In this document: piece after piece, positions 27,612-40,755 of the stretch
Layout: every line of letters starts with the position of its first letter
How positions within the stretch are numbered: position 1 is the first letter of the stretch
Origin: Lysobacterales bacterium
GTDB lineage: Bacteria; Pseudomonadota; Gammaproteobacteria; Xanthomonadales; UBA2363
Direction: 5' to 3'
Assembly: GCA_019634735.1 (NCBI GenBank)
Contig: JAHCAT010000005.1
Coordinates: 155,192 to 219,191 of the forward strand
DNA: 64,000 nt
Notes under the pieces: generated by a model
Seen by the model: only the letters and a program-made list of their open reading frames with translations
Databases searched by the model: none
What the model was told of the DNA's origin: nothing
Made by a program: the position numbers and the translations under genes

Positions 27612-28259
27612 TCAGAGGCCGTCGGGCACCACCAGGCCATGGTTCACCAGCATGCTCGCCAGTGCGACGGTGCTGGCGACGCCCAGCTTTTCCAGCACCC
27701 GGGTCTTGTGGGTGCTGACGGTCTTTTCGCTTATGTGCAGTTGCTCCGCAATGTCCCGGTTGCAGGAGCCACCCGCCAGCCGCAAGGCGACCTCGAGCTC
27801 CCTGCTGGTGAGCAGTTCCACCACCGAACCGCGCCCCCCGGCGCGCAGGCTGCCCAGCGCCATGTCGTTGGCCACGCGCTGGCACAGGTACTTGCGCCCC
27901 TCCGACACTTCACGGACCGCGCGCACCAGCTCCTCGGCAGGCGCATCCTTGGTGAGGTAGCCGCTGGCACCGGCCTGGATGAGACGGGTCGGCATGGGCA
28001 ACTGGTCGATCATCGTCAGCACCAGGATGCGCAGACCCTCGCAAGCGGCAAGCAGGCGCTCGGTGGCCTCAAGGCCACTCATGCCCGGCAGGCGCAGGTC
28101 GAGCACGATGACGTCCGGCCGCAGTTTCCGGGCCAGGACCAGGCCTTCCTCGGCACTGCCTGCCTGGCCCACGACATCGACCCCGCCGGCGCTTTCCAGC
28201 ACCCGGCGACAGCCCTCCCGGATCATCGCGTGGTCATCGATGAGCAGCACCTTGATCAT
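27612..28259 (-). CDS. LuxR/NarL-type response regulator (GacA/UvrY-like)
   Basis: 215 residues; the ATG complementary to 28257-28259 is preceded by GGGAGG. The receiver domain occupies about 1-120: acidic pocket DDH, phosphoacceptor Asp in DVIVLDLRLPG, and Lys in YLTKDAP. The C-terminal NarL/FixJ helix-turn-helix is LTSRELEVALRLAGGSCNRDIAEQLHISEKTVSTHKTRVLEKLG. The overall layout is that of GacA/UvrY. No cognate kinase is adjacent; it is divergent from rpfF with 267 bases between, so a link with quorum signalling is possible but unproven. RpfC or another hybrid kinase might phosphorylate it. Confidence 0.9.
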   Translation of the reverse strand: MIKVLLIDDHAMIREGCRRVLESAGGVDVVGQAGSAEEGLVLARKLRPDVIVLDLRLPGMSGLEATERLLAACEGLRILVLTMIDQLPMPTRLIQAGASGYLTKDAPAEELVRAVREVSEGRKYLCQRVANDMALGSLRAGGRGSVVELLTSRELEVALRLAGGSCNRDIAEQLHISEKTVSTHKTRVLEKLGVASTVALASMLVNHGLVVPDGL

Positions 28260-28361
28260 GGCCCCTCCCGGACAATGTGATGCAGACCCCGTTTCCGAAC
28301 CGCCCGCCGCACCCCCTCGAGTGCGGCACACAGCTTCCAATAAACCCGTTGTCGCTCAGTA

Positions 28362-28384
28362 GACCCTGTCCATTTTTCAGGGTC
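28362..28384. promoter_or_regulatory. Inverted repeat in the rpfF / response-regulator intergenic region
   Basis: GACCCTG (28362-28368), 9-base loop including TTTTT, CAGGGTC (28378-28384). It lies 143 bases before rpfF and 103 bases upstream of the response-regulator start. It may be an operator or a hairpin in either leader. TTGTCG at 28349-28354 is a possible weak -35 for rpfF. Confidence 0.35.
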
Positions 28385-28526
28385 AAGTGGGCCGCCGAGG
28401 CTCACTGGCGCCGCCCACGGCAGCAGAGTAAGGTCGGGCCCAGCAGCCCGCGAAGCGACACGCTCGCCCTGCCCAGACCTGGGCTGCCACGGAAGGCGGC
28501 CCCATCCTTAGAACGGGAGCCCCGAC

Positions 28527-29465
28527 ATGTCCGCTGTTGCCGCAAACACCCTCAGAATCGCCAGTTCCCCCATCCGCTGCGTCACCGACGAGGCCAGCCT
28601 GACCTGGTGGTGCCACATGCACGGCGATCCGGCGCTTCGCGCCGCATCCGGGGGACGCGACTGTTTCACACCACAGCTGGTGGCCGCGATCGGCCACTGG
28701 CAGCAGGGGCTCGCACCGGACCTGAGAAGACACAGCCAGTCCGGGCGACTGCCCCATGTGGTGCTCGCCTCCGACAGCGACGTCTTCAACCTGGGCGGCG
28801 ACCTCGCCCTGTTTTCGCTCTGCATCCGGACCGGCGACCGCGCCCGGCTGCTGGACTACGCGCGGCAATGCGTGCTGGGCGTGTACAGCTTCCACGCCGG
28901 GCTGTCCGCAGGCGCGGACACCATCGCCCTGGTACAGGGCGATGCACTCGGTGGCGGCTTCGAGGCGGCCCTGAGCTGCCACACCATCGTCGCGGAGGAT
29001 GGCGTCGGCATGGGCCTGCCGGAGATCCTGTTCGACCTGTTCCCCGGCATGGGCGCCTATTCGTTCCTTTCGCGCAGGATCGGCCCGGCACGGGCGGAGC
29101 GGATGCTGCTTTCCGGCGACATCCACTCGGCGCAAGAACTGCATGCGATGGGGGTGGTCGACGTGCTGGTGCCACGGGGCGAGGGCCGAGCCGCCGTCGA
29201 GGCCATGGTCCGCAGGAACCAGCGCACCGCGCGCGCCCGTGGGGCGATCCAGCAGGTTCGCGAAATCGTGAGCCCGATCGGTCTCGACGAGCTGATGCGG
29301 ATCACCGAGATCTGGGTGGACACCGCGCTCGCACTCGACGAACGCGCGCTGAGGACCATGGAACGGCTGGTCCGGGCGCAGCAGCGCCGATCGCAGCCGG
29401 AGCCGGAAGCGCCGCGCGCTCGCCAACCAGCGGCAGACGACCTGTCGGCGGCCGCCTGCCACTGA
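28527..29465 (+). CDS. rpfF: Diffusible signal factor (DSF) synthase
   Basis: 312 residues, crotonase superfamily. It makes the cis-2-unsaturated fatty acid quorum signal from acyl-ACP, acting as both thioesterase and dehydratase. Close likeness to Xanthomonas RpfF is evident: HVVLASDSDVFNLGGDLALF, ALVQGDALGGGFEAALSCHT and GLPEILFDLFPGMGAYSF. The two catalytic glutamates are Glu146 and Glu166 (equivalent to 141 and 161 in X. campestris). The C-terminal MRITEIWVDTAL and RTMERLVRAQ are also shared. GGGAG at 28512-28516 precedes the ATG. It is convergent with rpfC, as in Xanthomonas, but rpfB is not upstream. The last 25 residues are a Pro/Ala/Glu-rich extension. Confidence 0.96.
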   Translation: MSAVAANTLRIASSPIRCVTDEASLTWWCHMHGDPALRAASGGRDCFTPQLVAAIGHWQQGLAPDLRRHSQSGRLPHVVLASDSDVFNLGGDLALFSLCIRTGDRARLLDYARQCVLGVYSFHAGLSAGADTIALVQGDALGGGFEAALSCHTIVAEDGVGMGLPEILFDLFPGMGAYSFLSRRIGPARAERMLLSGDIHSAQELHAMGVVDVLVPRGEGRAAVEAMVRRNQRTARARGAIQQVREIVSPIGLDELMRITEIWVDTALALDERALRTMERLVRAQQRRSQPEPEAPRARQPAADDLSAAACH

Positions 29466-29516
29466 GGCTGCGCGGCACGCCGCCGGCCCGGCTGCCGACG
29501 TCCGCCCGCCTGCCGG

Positions 29517-31694
29517 TCAGGCGCGTCCGCCATCCGACGTCGCGGCGACCGCGTCGGCCAGCCCCGACAGCACGGGTGCCAGGCGACGGACGCGACTGCG
29601 CAGCGACTCCAGGCGATCGCGCGCCTCGCGCTCGGAGACCCCGGCCGCAAGACCCATGCATTCGCCCGCGGCCACCGCCACGGCGCCCAGCCCCAGATTG
29701 CCTGCGACGCCCTTCAACGCGTGGGCCTGATCGCGGAACTCGTCCCAGTGCCGTCCCTGGACCGCGGCGTCCATGCGCTCCAGGCAGCCGTCGATGTCGT
29801 TCCTGCAGGCCCGGATGTAGCCCTCGAGAAACCCTGCCCCATCATCGAGCGCGCGAAGCTCCTGGAGCACCATGGGGTCGATCGCCTCCTCGTCCCGGAC
29901 CGCCGCTCCGATCTCGTTCCGCTGCAATCGCGGTTCGGCGGGCGCCAGCGAGGCGACGGCGTCGAGAAGGCGCGCGGCCAGGACCGGCTTGCCCAGGAAC
30001 GCCGCGGCCCCGGCCCGCTCGCAGGCGTCGCGCGCGGCGGGCGTCACATCGGCACTCAGCACGATGAAGCTGGTGCGCCTGCGGCGGCCGGCCTGCATGA
30101 CCCGCGCCTGCTGCAGCACGTCGAGACCACTGACCTCCGGCATGTGCAGGTCGATCACCACAAGGTCGAAGTCGTCCGCGAGCAGTCCCTCCAGGGCCGC
30201 TTCGCCGGACCCGACCACGCTGACCTGGTGCCCGGCCCGCTCCAGGATGCGTCGAAGGACGACGCGGTTCGCCTCGTAGTCGTCGGCGATCAGCACGCGC
30301 AAGGATCGGACGCGGGCCCGATGACGCACGAAGGGATCGTCGAATGCGATGACCTGCGCGCTGCTTCCGGCAGCGATCGCTGCCTCGGCGCCACTGGCCG
30401 GCCCGGGTACCCGCGCCGTCTGCTCCACCTGATCGAACGGAAGGTCGACCCAGAAGGTGGACCCCTCGCCCTCGACACTGCGGTAGGCGATCCGGCCACC
30501 CATCGCTTCGGTCAGGCTCTTGGCGATGGTGGTGCCCAGGCCGGTACCCCCGAATCGCCGGGCACGGCCGGCGTCGCCCTGCTCGAAGGCCTCGAAAAGG
30601 CGCTGCTGTGCGGCGACCGGAATGCCGACGCCGGTATCGCTCACGCTGAAGCGGACCCACAGGCGGTGGTCGGCCGGATCCTCGAGCCTGCCGACGGACA
30701 GCACGACGCAGCCGATGTCGGTGAACTTGACCGCATTGCTCAGGAGGTTGAGCAGGACCTGTCTCAGGTGGTCGGCATCGCCATGAACCTGCGCCGGCAC
30801 CTGGCCGTCGACCTCGAACGACAGGTCCAGACCCTTGGCAAGGGCCCCTGGGCGGAGCATTCCGACCGCCGACGAGACCAGGGAGGCGACGTCGAAGCGG
30901 ACACGTTCGATGCGCAGCTTGCCCGCCTCGATCGCGGAGATGTCCAGCACGTCGTCGACCAGGGCCAGCAGGCTCTTGGCGGATGACTCGATGACGTCGG
31001 CACACTCGCGCTGCTCGCTGCTGAGCCGGGTTCCGGCGAGCAGCGCGGACATGCCGACGATGCCGTTCAGCGGCGTCCGGAACTCGTGGCTCATGTTGGC
31101 CAGGAACCGGCTCTTCGCCTCACTGGCCAGGCGCGCGTCGCGGGTCGCCCGGGTCAGGGTGGCCAGCAGGGACGACAGGTACAGGGGAACGGCCACCAGG
31201 CCGACCAGCAGGCCGCCCGCCAGGGCGGCGTTCTCGTGCCAGTAGGGCGTGGCCCAGATCACCGTGGCGAAGGCCACCCCGGCGAACAGGATCGCCTGAG
31301 CCAGCGCGCGCCGACCGTAGCGCAGGCCGTTGCCGATGGTCACCCACATGAGCACCACGTACAGCGGCGACCCGGCCTCCCCGAGCAGCACCATCAACGC
31401 CCCGGTGCAGCCGTAGTCGGCGAACATGCCGACCGCCCGCCGCGGCGGCGAAGCGCCCGGTCGGGCAAGGATCGCGACGATGATCATCACGCCGACCACC
31501 GCCTCGATGCCGACCACGCCGAGGGCGGCGGCCAGCGGAATGCTGCCCTGCCCCTGCAGCCGGTCGACCACCAGCAGATAGGCGACGAATACGCCGGTGA
31601 TCAGCAGCCGGACGATGGCCTGGCCATGTTCGCTGTCCGGGCGATCGGACAGCCGGCGGCGCAGCTCAGCGACCCGGGCGCGCCAGCCGGACAC
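29517..31694 (-). CDS. rpfC: DSF sensor hybrid histidine kinase
   Basis: 725 residues from the GTG at 31692-31694, 14 bases after the rpfG stop, with AAGGG upstream; this start gives [19 protein letters not shown], matching RpfC N-termini. Five or so transmembrane helices (residues of about 28-180) form the DSF input domain. His203 in [13 protein letters not shown] is the phospho-acceptor. An ATPase domain follows ([29 protein letters not shown]), then a receiver domain with Asp in [14 protein letters not shown], and a C-terminal HPt domain with His in [14 protein letters not shown]. The order matches the Xanthomonas phosphorelay. It also holds back RpfF by direct binding through the receiver domain in known species. 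Transcribed after rpfG. Confidence 0.95.
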   Translation of the reverse strand: MSGWRARVAELRRRLSDRPDSEHGQAIVRLLITGVFVAYLLVVDRLQGQGSIPLAAALGVVGIEAVVGVMIIVAILARPGASPPRRAVGMFADYGCTGALMVLLGEAGSPLYVVLMWVTIGNGLRYGRRALAQAILFAGVAFATVIWATPYWHENAALAGGLLVGLVAVPLYLSSLLATLTRATRDARLASEAKSRFLANMSHEFRTPLNGIVGMSALLAGTRLSSEQRECADVIESSAKSLLALVDDVLDISAIEAGKLRIERVRFDVASLVSSAVGMLRPGALAKGLDLSFEVDGQVPAQVHGDADHLRQVLLNLLSNAVKFTDIGCVVLSVGRLEDPADHRLWVRFSVSDTGVGIPVAAQQRLFEAFEQGDAGRARRFGGTGLGTTIAKSLTEAMGGRIAYRSVEGEGSTFWVDLPFDQVEQTARVPGPASGAEAAIAAGSSAQVIAFDDPFVRHRARVRSLRVLIADDYEANRVVLRRILERAGHQVSVVGSGEAALEGLLADDFDLVVIDLHMPEVSGLDVLQQARVMQAGRRRRTSFIVLSADVTPAARDACERAGAAAFLGKPVLAARLLDAVASLAPAEPRLQRNEIGAAVRDEEAIDPMVLQELRALDDGAGFLEGYIRACRNDIDGCLERMDAAVQGRHWDEFRDQAHALKGVAGNLGLGAVAVAAGECMGLAAGVSEREARDRLESLRSRVRRLAPVLSGLADAVAATSDGGRA

Positions 31695-31708
31695 CGCCGC
31701 GGGCCCTT

Positions 31709-32806
31709 TCAGCCCTCGCCCTCGAGCGGGGCGAAGAACCGCCGGATCTCCTCGGCGCGCTCGGCGTTGTCGAGCAGGGCATCCACCAGACGGGGGTCGA
31801 ACAGCACGCCACGCTGCTGGCGCAGCCACTCCAGCGCCTGCGCCATCGGCCAGGCGGCCTTGTAGGGCCGGCGCGTGGTCAGGGCATCCAGGACATCGGC
31901 CAGTCCGACAATGCGCGCACTGATCGGCGTCTGTTCGCCGATCAGGCCATCGGGATAGCCGCTGCCGTCCCACCGCTCATGGTGGCGGAGGGCGATCTCG
32001 GCCGCGAGCTGCACGAAACGGCTGGAGCTCTCCCCGAGGATCTCGCAGCCCAGCCTCGGGTGCTGGCGCATCAGCGCCGTTTCGGCCGGATCCAGGGGAC
32101 CCGGCTTGTTGAGCAGGCTGTCGGACAGGCTGATCTTGCCGATATCGTGAAGCGGCGCGGCCGCCTCGATCTGCCGGATCTCCTCCTCGGGAAGACCGAT
32201 CGCCTCGGCGACCAGGGCGGTGTAGCGGGCGATGCGCTCCAGATGGGCGCCGGCATGCTGGTCCCGCGACTCGGTGGCCTTGGCCAGCCGGAACAGGATG
32301 TCCCTCTCGCGCTGCTCGGTCTCGTGCTGGCTGGAGATGACCTGCTGTTCCAGGGAGCGCGCCCGACGCTTCACCGATTCGGCCTGTTGCCGGAGCAGCA
32401 GCAGGTTGCGGCAGCGCGATCGAAGCTCCCGCGGGCGGATCGGCTTGACCATGAAGTCCATGACGCCGGCGTCCAGCGCCGCCTGGCGCACCGGCTCGTC
32501 GCCGACCACGGTGATCAGGATGATCGGCACGTCCCGGTGGGAGAGGTCGCGCCGGAACTGGCGGGCGAACTCCAGCCCGTCCAGGCGCGGCATCCGGTAG
32601 TCGAGCAGGACCAGGTCGGGACTGGACTGCTGCGACCACGCCATGGCCTCTTCCGGGTCGCCGAAATCGGCGATCCGGATGTCGGGGCTGATGCCCTCGA
32701 TGATGTGCCGCAGCATGGTGCGTGCGGACAACTGGTCATCGACGATCAGGACGTTCACGCGCGGCGGTGCCTGGGAGCGGTCCGGGGCGGGTGTCCCGGA
32801 GTCCAT
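31709..32806 (-). CDS. rpfG: Cyclic-di-GMP phosphodiesterase response regulator RpfG
   Basis: 365 residues. The receiver domain (about 16-135) has Asp69 in LVLLDYRMP. The HD-GYP domain (about 170-345) has His220-Asp221 in [19 protein letters not shown] with Gly283-Tyr284-Pro285, and [21 protein letters not shown]. When phosphorylated by RpfC it degrades cyclic-di-GMP, releasing Clp-type control of extracellular enzymes and biofilm dispersal. The first 15 residues are a Pro-rich extension. rpfH, present between rpfG and rpfC in X. campestris, is absent here. Confidence 0.97.
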   Translation of the reverse strand: MDSGTPAPDRSQAPPRVNVLIVDDQLSARTMLRHIIEGISPDIRIADFGDPEEAMAWSQQSSPDLVLLDYRMPRLDGLEFARQFRRDLSHRDVPIILITVVGDEPVRQAALDAGVMDFMVKPIRPRELRSRCRNLLLLRQQAESVKRRARSLEQQVISSQHETEQRERDILFRLAKATESRDQHAGAHLERIARYTALVAEAIGLPEEEIRQIEAAAPLHDIGKISLSDSLLNKPGPLDPAETALMRQHPRLGCEILGESSSRFVQLAAEIALRHHERWDGSGYPDGLIGEQTPISARIVGLADVLDALTTRRPYKAAWPMAQALEWLRQQRGVLFDPRLVDALLDNAERAEEIRRFFAPLEGEG

Positions 32807-32876
32807 ATGCCCACGACTCTACACCCTGGGCCACCCCCGGCAAAGGCGGGCACCATTGGCGTGTCTCCCGCGACGG

Positions 32877-34418
32877 TCACCGGGCCTCCGGCCGCAGATA
32901 GGGAAACAGCAGCACGTCGCGAATCGAGGCGGAGTCCGTGAACAGCATCACCAGGCGATCGATGCCGATGCCCAGCCCGGCGGTCGGCGGCATGCCGTAC
33001 TCCAGGGCGCGGATGTAGTCGGAATCGAAGTGCATGGCCTCGTCGTCGCCGGCGTCCTTGGCGCGCACCTGGGCGAGGAAGCGCTCGGCCTGGTCCTCGG
33101 GATCGTTCAGCTCCGAGAAGCCGTTGGCCAGCTCGCGGCCGCCGACGAACAGCTCGAAGCGGTCGGTGATCTCCGGGTCGGCGTCATTGCGGCGCGCCAG
33201 GGGCGAGACCTCGGCCGGGTAGTCGGTGATGAAGGTCGGCGCCACCAGCGCATGCTCGACGGTCTTCTCGAACACCTCGAGCAGCAGCTTGCCCCAGCCC
33301 TCGCCGCCGCGCACCGGGATGCCCAGCCGCCGGCAGTGTCCGGCCATGACTTCACGGTCGCGGATGTCGCCGGACGCGATCCCGGGGTTGGCATCGAGCA
33401 CGGCCTGCGCCAGCGGCAGGCGCCTGAACGGGCTGCCCAGGTCGATCCGCATGTCCTCCCAGGGCAGCACGGTCGGCTCTTCGCGGTCGGCGAACAGCAC
33501 CTGCGCCATCGATCGCAGCAGGTCCTCGGTCAGGTCCATGAGGTCGCTGTGCACGGCGTAGGCCTGGTACAGCTCGAGCATCGTGAATTCGGGGTTGTGC
33601 CGGGTCGACACGCCCTCGTTGCGGAAGTTGCGATTGATCTCGTAGACGCGCTCGAAGCCGCCCACCACCAGGCGCTTGAGGTACAGCTCGGGCGCCACGC
33701 GCAGGTACATGTCGAGGTCGAGCGCGTTGTGGTGGGTCCGGAACGGACGCGCGGTCGCGCCGCCGGGGATGTGGTGCATCATCGGCGTCTCGACCTCCAT
33801 GAAGCGCCGCTCCGGCGCTTCCAGGAAATCGCGGATGTAGCGGACGATGCGCGAACGCAGCCGGAAGATCTCGCGCGAGCGCTCGGTGACGATCAGGTCG
33901 ACGTAGCGCTGCCGGAACCGGGTCTCGGTGTCGACCAGGCCGTGCCACTTGTCGGGCAGGGGCCGCAGCGACTTGGTGAGCAGCCTGGCCGATGTCGCCC
34001 GCACCGAAAGCTCGCCGGTCCGGGTACGCATGAGCACGCCCTCGACCGCGACCAGGTCGCCGATGTCCCAGCCCTTGAAAGCCTCATAGGCCTCGGCAAG
34101 GGTGTCGCGCTGCAGGAACACCTGGACCTCGCCGGTCATGTCGCGCAGCGAGGCGAAGCTGGCCTTGCCCATGATCCGCTTGGCGAGCATGCGTCCGGCG
34201 ATCCGCACCCGGCGACCCAGGGCATCGAGTGCGGTGGCGTCCCAATGCCCGGCATCGGCGAACGCGGTCTGCAGGTCGCCTGCGAATGCATCGGGCCGGA
34301 AATCGTTTGCGAAGGCGACGCCGCCCTGGCGAAGCTCGCGCAGCTTGGCGCGGCGCTCCGCGACGACGTGATTGTCGTCGCCGCCGGCGGGCGACGGGTC
34401 ACTGTGTCCTGCGTGCAT
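32877..34418 (-). CDS. lysS: Lysyl-tRNA synthetase (class II)
   Basis: 513 residues. It charges tRNA-Lys. The N-terminal OB-fold anticodon domain covers about 60-160 ([22 protein letters not shown]). Motif 2 includes [23 protein letters not shown], and motif 3 is [26 protein letters not shown]. The length and the C-terminus FPYLRPEA match bacterial LysS. It lies 11 bases after prfB on the same strand, and the lysS-prfB pair beside rpfG is conserved in Xanthomonas. Confidence 0.97.
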   Translation of the reverse strand: MHAGHSDPSPAGGDDNHVVAERRAKLRELRQGGVAFANDFRPDAFAGDLQTAFADAGHWDATALDALGRRVRIAGRMLAKRIMGKASFASLRDMTGEVQVFLQRDTLAEAYEAFKGWDIGDLVAVEGVLMRTRTGELSVRATSARLLTKSLRPLPDKWHGLVDTETRFRQRYVDLIVTERSREIFRLRSRIVRYIRDFLEAPERRFMEVETPMMHHIPGGATARPFRTHHNALDLDMYLRVAPELYLKRLVVGGFERVYEINRNFRNEGVSTRHNPEFTMLELYQAYAVHSDLMDLTEDLLRSMAQVLFADREEPTVLPWEDMRIDLGSPFRRLPLAQAVLDANPGIASGDIRDREVMAGHCRRLGIPVRGGEGWGKLLLEVFEKTVEHALVAPTFITDYPAEVSPLARRNDADPEITDRFELFVGGRELANGFSELNDPEDQAERFLAQVRAKDAGDDEAMHFDSDYIRALEYGMPPTAGLGIGIDRLVMLFTDSASIRDVLLFPYLRPEAR

Positions 34419-34429
34419 GTCGTTCGTCC

Positions 34430-35546
34430 TCAGGTGCGGCCAGCACCGGCCTCCAGGCCCATCTTCAGGCTGGCCTCGACGAATTCGTCGAGGTCGCCGT
34501 CCAGCACCTTCTGGGTGTCGCTGCGCTCGATGCCGGTACGCAGGTCCTTGATCCGCGACTGGTCGAGCACGTAGTTGCGGATCTGGCTGCCCCAGCCGAT
34601 GTCGGCCTTGCTGTCCTCCAGCCGCTGCTTCTCGGCGCTGCGCTTCTGGATCTCCTGCTCGTACAGGCGGGCGCGCAGCATCTTCATTGCGCGGTCGCGG
34701 TTGGCGTGCTGGCTGCGTTCGGTCTGGCAGGCGGCGACGATGCCGGACGGCACGTGGGTGATGCGCACCGCCGACTCGGTCTTGTTGACGTGCTGGCCGC
34801 CGGCGCCGCTCGAACGGTATACATCGGTCTTCAGGTCGGCCGGATTGATCTCGATCTCGATGTTGTCGTCGATCTCCGGCGACACGAAGACCGAGCAGAA
34901 CGACGTGTGCCGCCGGTTATCGGAATCGAACGGGCTCTTGCGCACCAGCCGGTGCACGCCGGTTTCGGTCTTCAGCCAGCCGTAGGCGTAGTCGCCCTCG
35001 ATGCGCAGGCTCGCGCTCTTGATGCCGGCGACCTCGCCGTCGGAGACTTCGAGCAGCTCGGTCTTCCAGCCGCGCGATTCCGCCCAGCGCAGGTACATGC
35101 GCAGCAGCATGTTCGCCCAGTCCTGCGCCTCGGTCCCGCCGGCGCCGGCCTGGATGTCGACGAACGCCGGCAAGGGATCGGCCTCGCCCGAGAACATGCG
35201 CTGGAACTCCAGCTTGCCTACCCGTCCGGCCAGCGTCTCGACATCGGCGGCGACCGATGCGACGCCGTCCTGGTCCGACTCCGCGGCGACCAGATCGAGC
35301 AGTTCGCGGCTGTCGTCCAGGTTGGACGCCAACTGGTCGAGTTCGGTGACCACCGCTTCCAGGCGGGCGCGTTCGCGCCCGAGTTCCTGCGCGCGATCGG
35401 GGTCGTTCCAGACGTCCGGGTGCTCCAGCTCCCGACTTACTTCCTCGAGGCGTTCCCTGCGGCGGTCGTAGTCAAAGAAACCCCCTGAGCGCGAGCGTGC
35501 GCGCCTTCAGGTCGTCGAGACTGGCGTAGATGGGATTGAGTTCCAT
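34430..35546 (-). CDS. prfB: Peptide chain release factor 2, with programmed +1 frameshift
   Basis: 371 residues after frameshifting. The ATG complementary to 35544-35546 opens a 24-codon frame ([20 protein letters not shown], then RGFL) ending at a UGA complementary to 35472-35474. A +1 shift at CTT-TGA-C continues in a 347-codon frame beginning [20 protein letters not shown]. An AGGGGG Shine-Dalgarno-like stimulator lies three bases before CTT. The SPF recognition motif ([14 protein letters not shown]) and the catalytic GGQ motif ([18 protein letters not shown]) are intact. RF2 releases peptides at UGA and UAA; low RF2 lets the ribosome shift and make more. Splitting it into two genes would be an annotation error. 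Confidence 0.96.
35471..35477 (-). promoter_or_regulatory. Programmed +1 frameshift site of prfB
   Basis: Minus strand reads AGGGGG TTT CTT TGA C: an internal Shine-Dalgarno, a slippery CUU and an in-frame UGA followed by C, the classic poor-termination context for RF2 autoregulation. Confidence 0.95.
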
Positions 35547-35716
35547 GAAGGCGGCGTACTTGGCTGTTCGGTAATGAAGGGCGCACCGCCGGTTCCCGGG
35601 GAACGGCGCGACACCGTCGAAAGGCAGGGCGGAAACGGGGCGTTGGGCCTTTCCGCGACCGCCGATTCTAATGCAGATGCGGCAACTGCGACCCGTTCGC
35701 CGGCGCGCGATCGCGC

Positions 35717-36613
35717 TCAGCGGCGCCAGAAGCGCCAGCGGTGGCCCGGCTTCCAGAGCCACCGCGCGTCGGGCGCCCGCCAGTCCATGCGGCCGACCTC
35801 GCCCGCCGAAACGGCCGCCAGAAGCGCCGACAGCCGCGCATCGGCATCGGCGCGTCCGCGCAGGTCGTGGAGTTCGGCTGCGGCCGCGGCGCCATCGCCA
35901 CCGAGACCGGCCAGTGCCAGCAACACCGGATCCTCACTGACCAGCATCGCCGGCACACTCGGCGGCGCGGCCGGCAAGGCGCCGGGTCCGAAGAACCACA
36001 GCCCGTTGACGGCCGGTTGGCCCCGGGACAGGCGGCGGGCGTTGGCCGGATGGGCGGCCAGCTCGATCTGGGCCTGGCCCAGCAGCGCGCGCCAGTGGCG
36101 GCCGGCGTCGTCCTCGGGCCACAGGCCGAACAGGTCTCCGCCCAGCGCGGCCTCGGGCGGCGGCAGGGACGGGAACTCGGCACGTCCCCCGGCGCGGAAC
36201 GGCCGCAGGTACCAGCGCTGCGGCAGCGGCGCGCTGAGCTCGAAGCCGGCGTCCCCGAACAGCGGCGCAAGTGCCCGCACCAGGGCGGCGGCATCGTCGG
36301 CGTCCAGGCCCAGTTCGCCGACGGCCAGCAGCCGCACACTGCCCGGCTCCAGACGGAAGTGTGCGGGGTCGGCTCGCAGCCAGTCGTGGCCCGCGGCATC
36401 GCCGGCATCGTGCTGTCGACTCAGGGCCGCAAGCGGCCAGGGTGAACCGGTGGCGCCGAACAGATCGCCGACCTGCGCTTCGATCGGGCCGGCCAGCGCA
36501 GGCAATCGGTCGGCACGCCGCAACACGGCCGCGAGGTCGCGCGCCAGCACGCCATCGCCCGGGCGCGCGGGCGCCAGCATCACCAGGTCGCGCTTTGGCG
36601 ATGCCGGAGCCAT
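35717..36613 (-). CDS. rpfE: RpfE family regulatory protein (phosphoglycerate mutase-like)
   Basis: 298 residues from the ATG complementary to 36611-36613, 16 bases after greA; an in-frame ATG 60 bases upstream would overlap greA. Features shared with Xanthomonas RpfE: WLRADPAHFRLEPGSVRLLA, LFGDAGFELSAPLPQRWYLRP, GRHWRALLGQAQIELAAHP and QPAVNGLWFFGPG. RpfE is a minor member of the regulation-of-pathogenicity-factors region and is annotated as phosphoglycerate-mutase-related; its biochemical role is not settled. It sits between prfB and greA, as expected apart from recJ, which is not found in this interval. Confidence 0.85.
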   Translation of the reverse strand: MAPASPKRDLVMLAPARPGDGVLARDLAAVLRRADRLPALAGPIEAQVGDLFGATGSPWPLAALSRQHDAGDAAGHDWLRADPAHFRLEPGSVRLLAVGELGLDADDAAALVRALAPLFGDAGFELSAPLPQRWYLRPFRAGGRAEFPSLPPPEAALGGDLFGLWPEDDAGRHWRALLGQAQIELAAHPANARRLSRGQPAVNGLWFFGPGALPAAPPSVPAMLVSEDPVLLALAGLGGDGAAAAAELHDLRGRADADARLSALLAAVSAGEVGRMDWRAPDARWLWKPGHRWRFWRR

Positions 36614-36629
36614 TGCCGGGCGGTCGCGC

Positions 36630-37102
36630 TCAGCCGTAGCTGACCGCGGCGATCTCGTAGCGGCGGGTGCCACCCGGCGTCTGGATTTCCACCGTGTCGC
36701 CCTCGTGCTTGCCGATCAGTGCCCGCGCCACGGGAGAGGCCACGGAGATGAGGCCGCGCTTGATGTCGGCCTCGAGCTCTCCGACGATCCGGTAGCGGAG
36801 CTCGTCGTTGCTGTGCAGTTCGACCAGCTCGACGCTGGCGCCGAACACGATGCGGCTGCCGGCGTTCAGCTTGGCGACGTCGATGATCTCGGCCAGCGAC
36901 AGCGCGGACTCCAGCTCCTGGATCCGACCTTCGATGAAGCCCTGCTGCTCGCGGGCAGCGTGGTATTCGGCATTCTCCTTGAGGTCGCCGTGGGCGCGCG
37001 CCTCGGCGATCGCGGCGATCACCTGGGGCCGGCGCACGCTCTTGAGGTTCTCGAGCTCGGCGCGCAGGCGGGTGGCGCCCTCGGCGGTCAGCGGGATGCG
37101 CT

Positions 37103-37106
<4 letters not shown>
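36630..37106 (-). CDS. greA: Transcription elongation factor GreA
   Basis: 158 residues, exactly the usual length. An N-terminal coiled coil ([23 protein letters not shown] ... [27 protein letters not shown]) carries the acidic tip residues that stimulate transcript cleavage by backtracked RNA polymerase. The C-terminal FKBP-like domain ends with [23 protein letters not shown]. The ATG overlaps the carB stop by four bases (ATGA). Order on the minus strand: carA, four-helix-bundle, carB, greA, rpfE. Confidence 0.97.
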
Positions 37107-40327
<3,221 letters not shown>

Positions 40328-40329
40328 GG

Positions 40330-40755
40330 TCAAACGCCCTCGAGGAATTCTGGATCGGGGGACCGGGGACCGGGGACCGGGGACCGGGGCGGCACCTGCC
40401 TGAGCAGGGCTTTATGCAGCCGGTAGAGCATCCTGCCCACGGATTCCGCGAGGTCGCGCACCGGCTCGACCTGGCCGTCCTCAGCCAATCCCAACTCCAC
40501 GGCGAGCTGCAGTTGAGTGAGCAGTTCGGCGGTGGACCCGGACGCGATGGAAACGAATCGCGCGTAGTCGGCCCGAGATTGTCGTGCGTTGCCCTCGGCT
40601 ATGTTCGACGGGATCGAAACAGCGGCACGCAGAAGCTGCCGGGTCAGCCCGTACCGCTCCTCGGCGGGAAATCGGGCGGAAATCTCGTAGGTCGACTTGG
40701 CGAGCTCCATTGCGGCCTTCCAGACCTCGAGCTCCCGGAAATGCGAGGCGCTCAA
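40330..40755 (-). CDS. Four-helix-bundle protein (23S rRNA intervening-sequence S23 type)
   Basis: 141 residues from a TTG start that overlaps the carA stop (TTGA). The S23/four-helix-bundle signature is clear: [20 protein letters not shown] near the start, [31 protein letters not shown] and a C-terminal helix ending [11 protein letters not shown]. Members were first seen in 23S rRNA intervening sequences and occur scattered elsewhere; the function is unknown. The last 20 residues ([16 protein letters not shown]...) are encoded by GGGGACC-type repeat, and an inverted copy lies at the other edge. It separates carA from carB, normally adjacent genes. Confidence 0.88.
   Translation of the reverse strand: MSASHFRELEVWKAAMELAKSTYEISARFPAEERYGLTRQLLRAAVSIPSNIAEGNARQSRADYARFVSIASGSTAELLTQLQLAVELGLAEDGQVEPVRDLAESVGRMLYRLHKALLRQVPPRSPVPGPRSPDPEFLEGV
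40353..40389. repeat. GGGGACC repeat, inner edge of the four-helix-bundle cassette (carB side)
   Basis: GATCGGGGGACCGGGGACC followed by further GGGGACC units to 40389, on the plus strand. Inverted relative to the copy at 40761-40799. Confidence 0.85.

Noticed and set aside
32821..32876. Third copy of the 31-33-base direct repeat between rpfG and lysS
   Set aside because: Only 15 bases match, with one base missing, so it was not called as a feature.
35472..35762. Separate small gene of 96 codons upstream of prfB
   Set aside because: Its last 24 codons are the first part of RF2 before the programmed frameshift; the upstream part is not protein-like.
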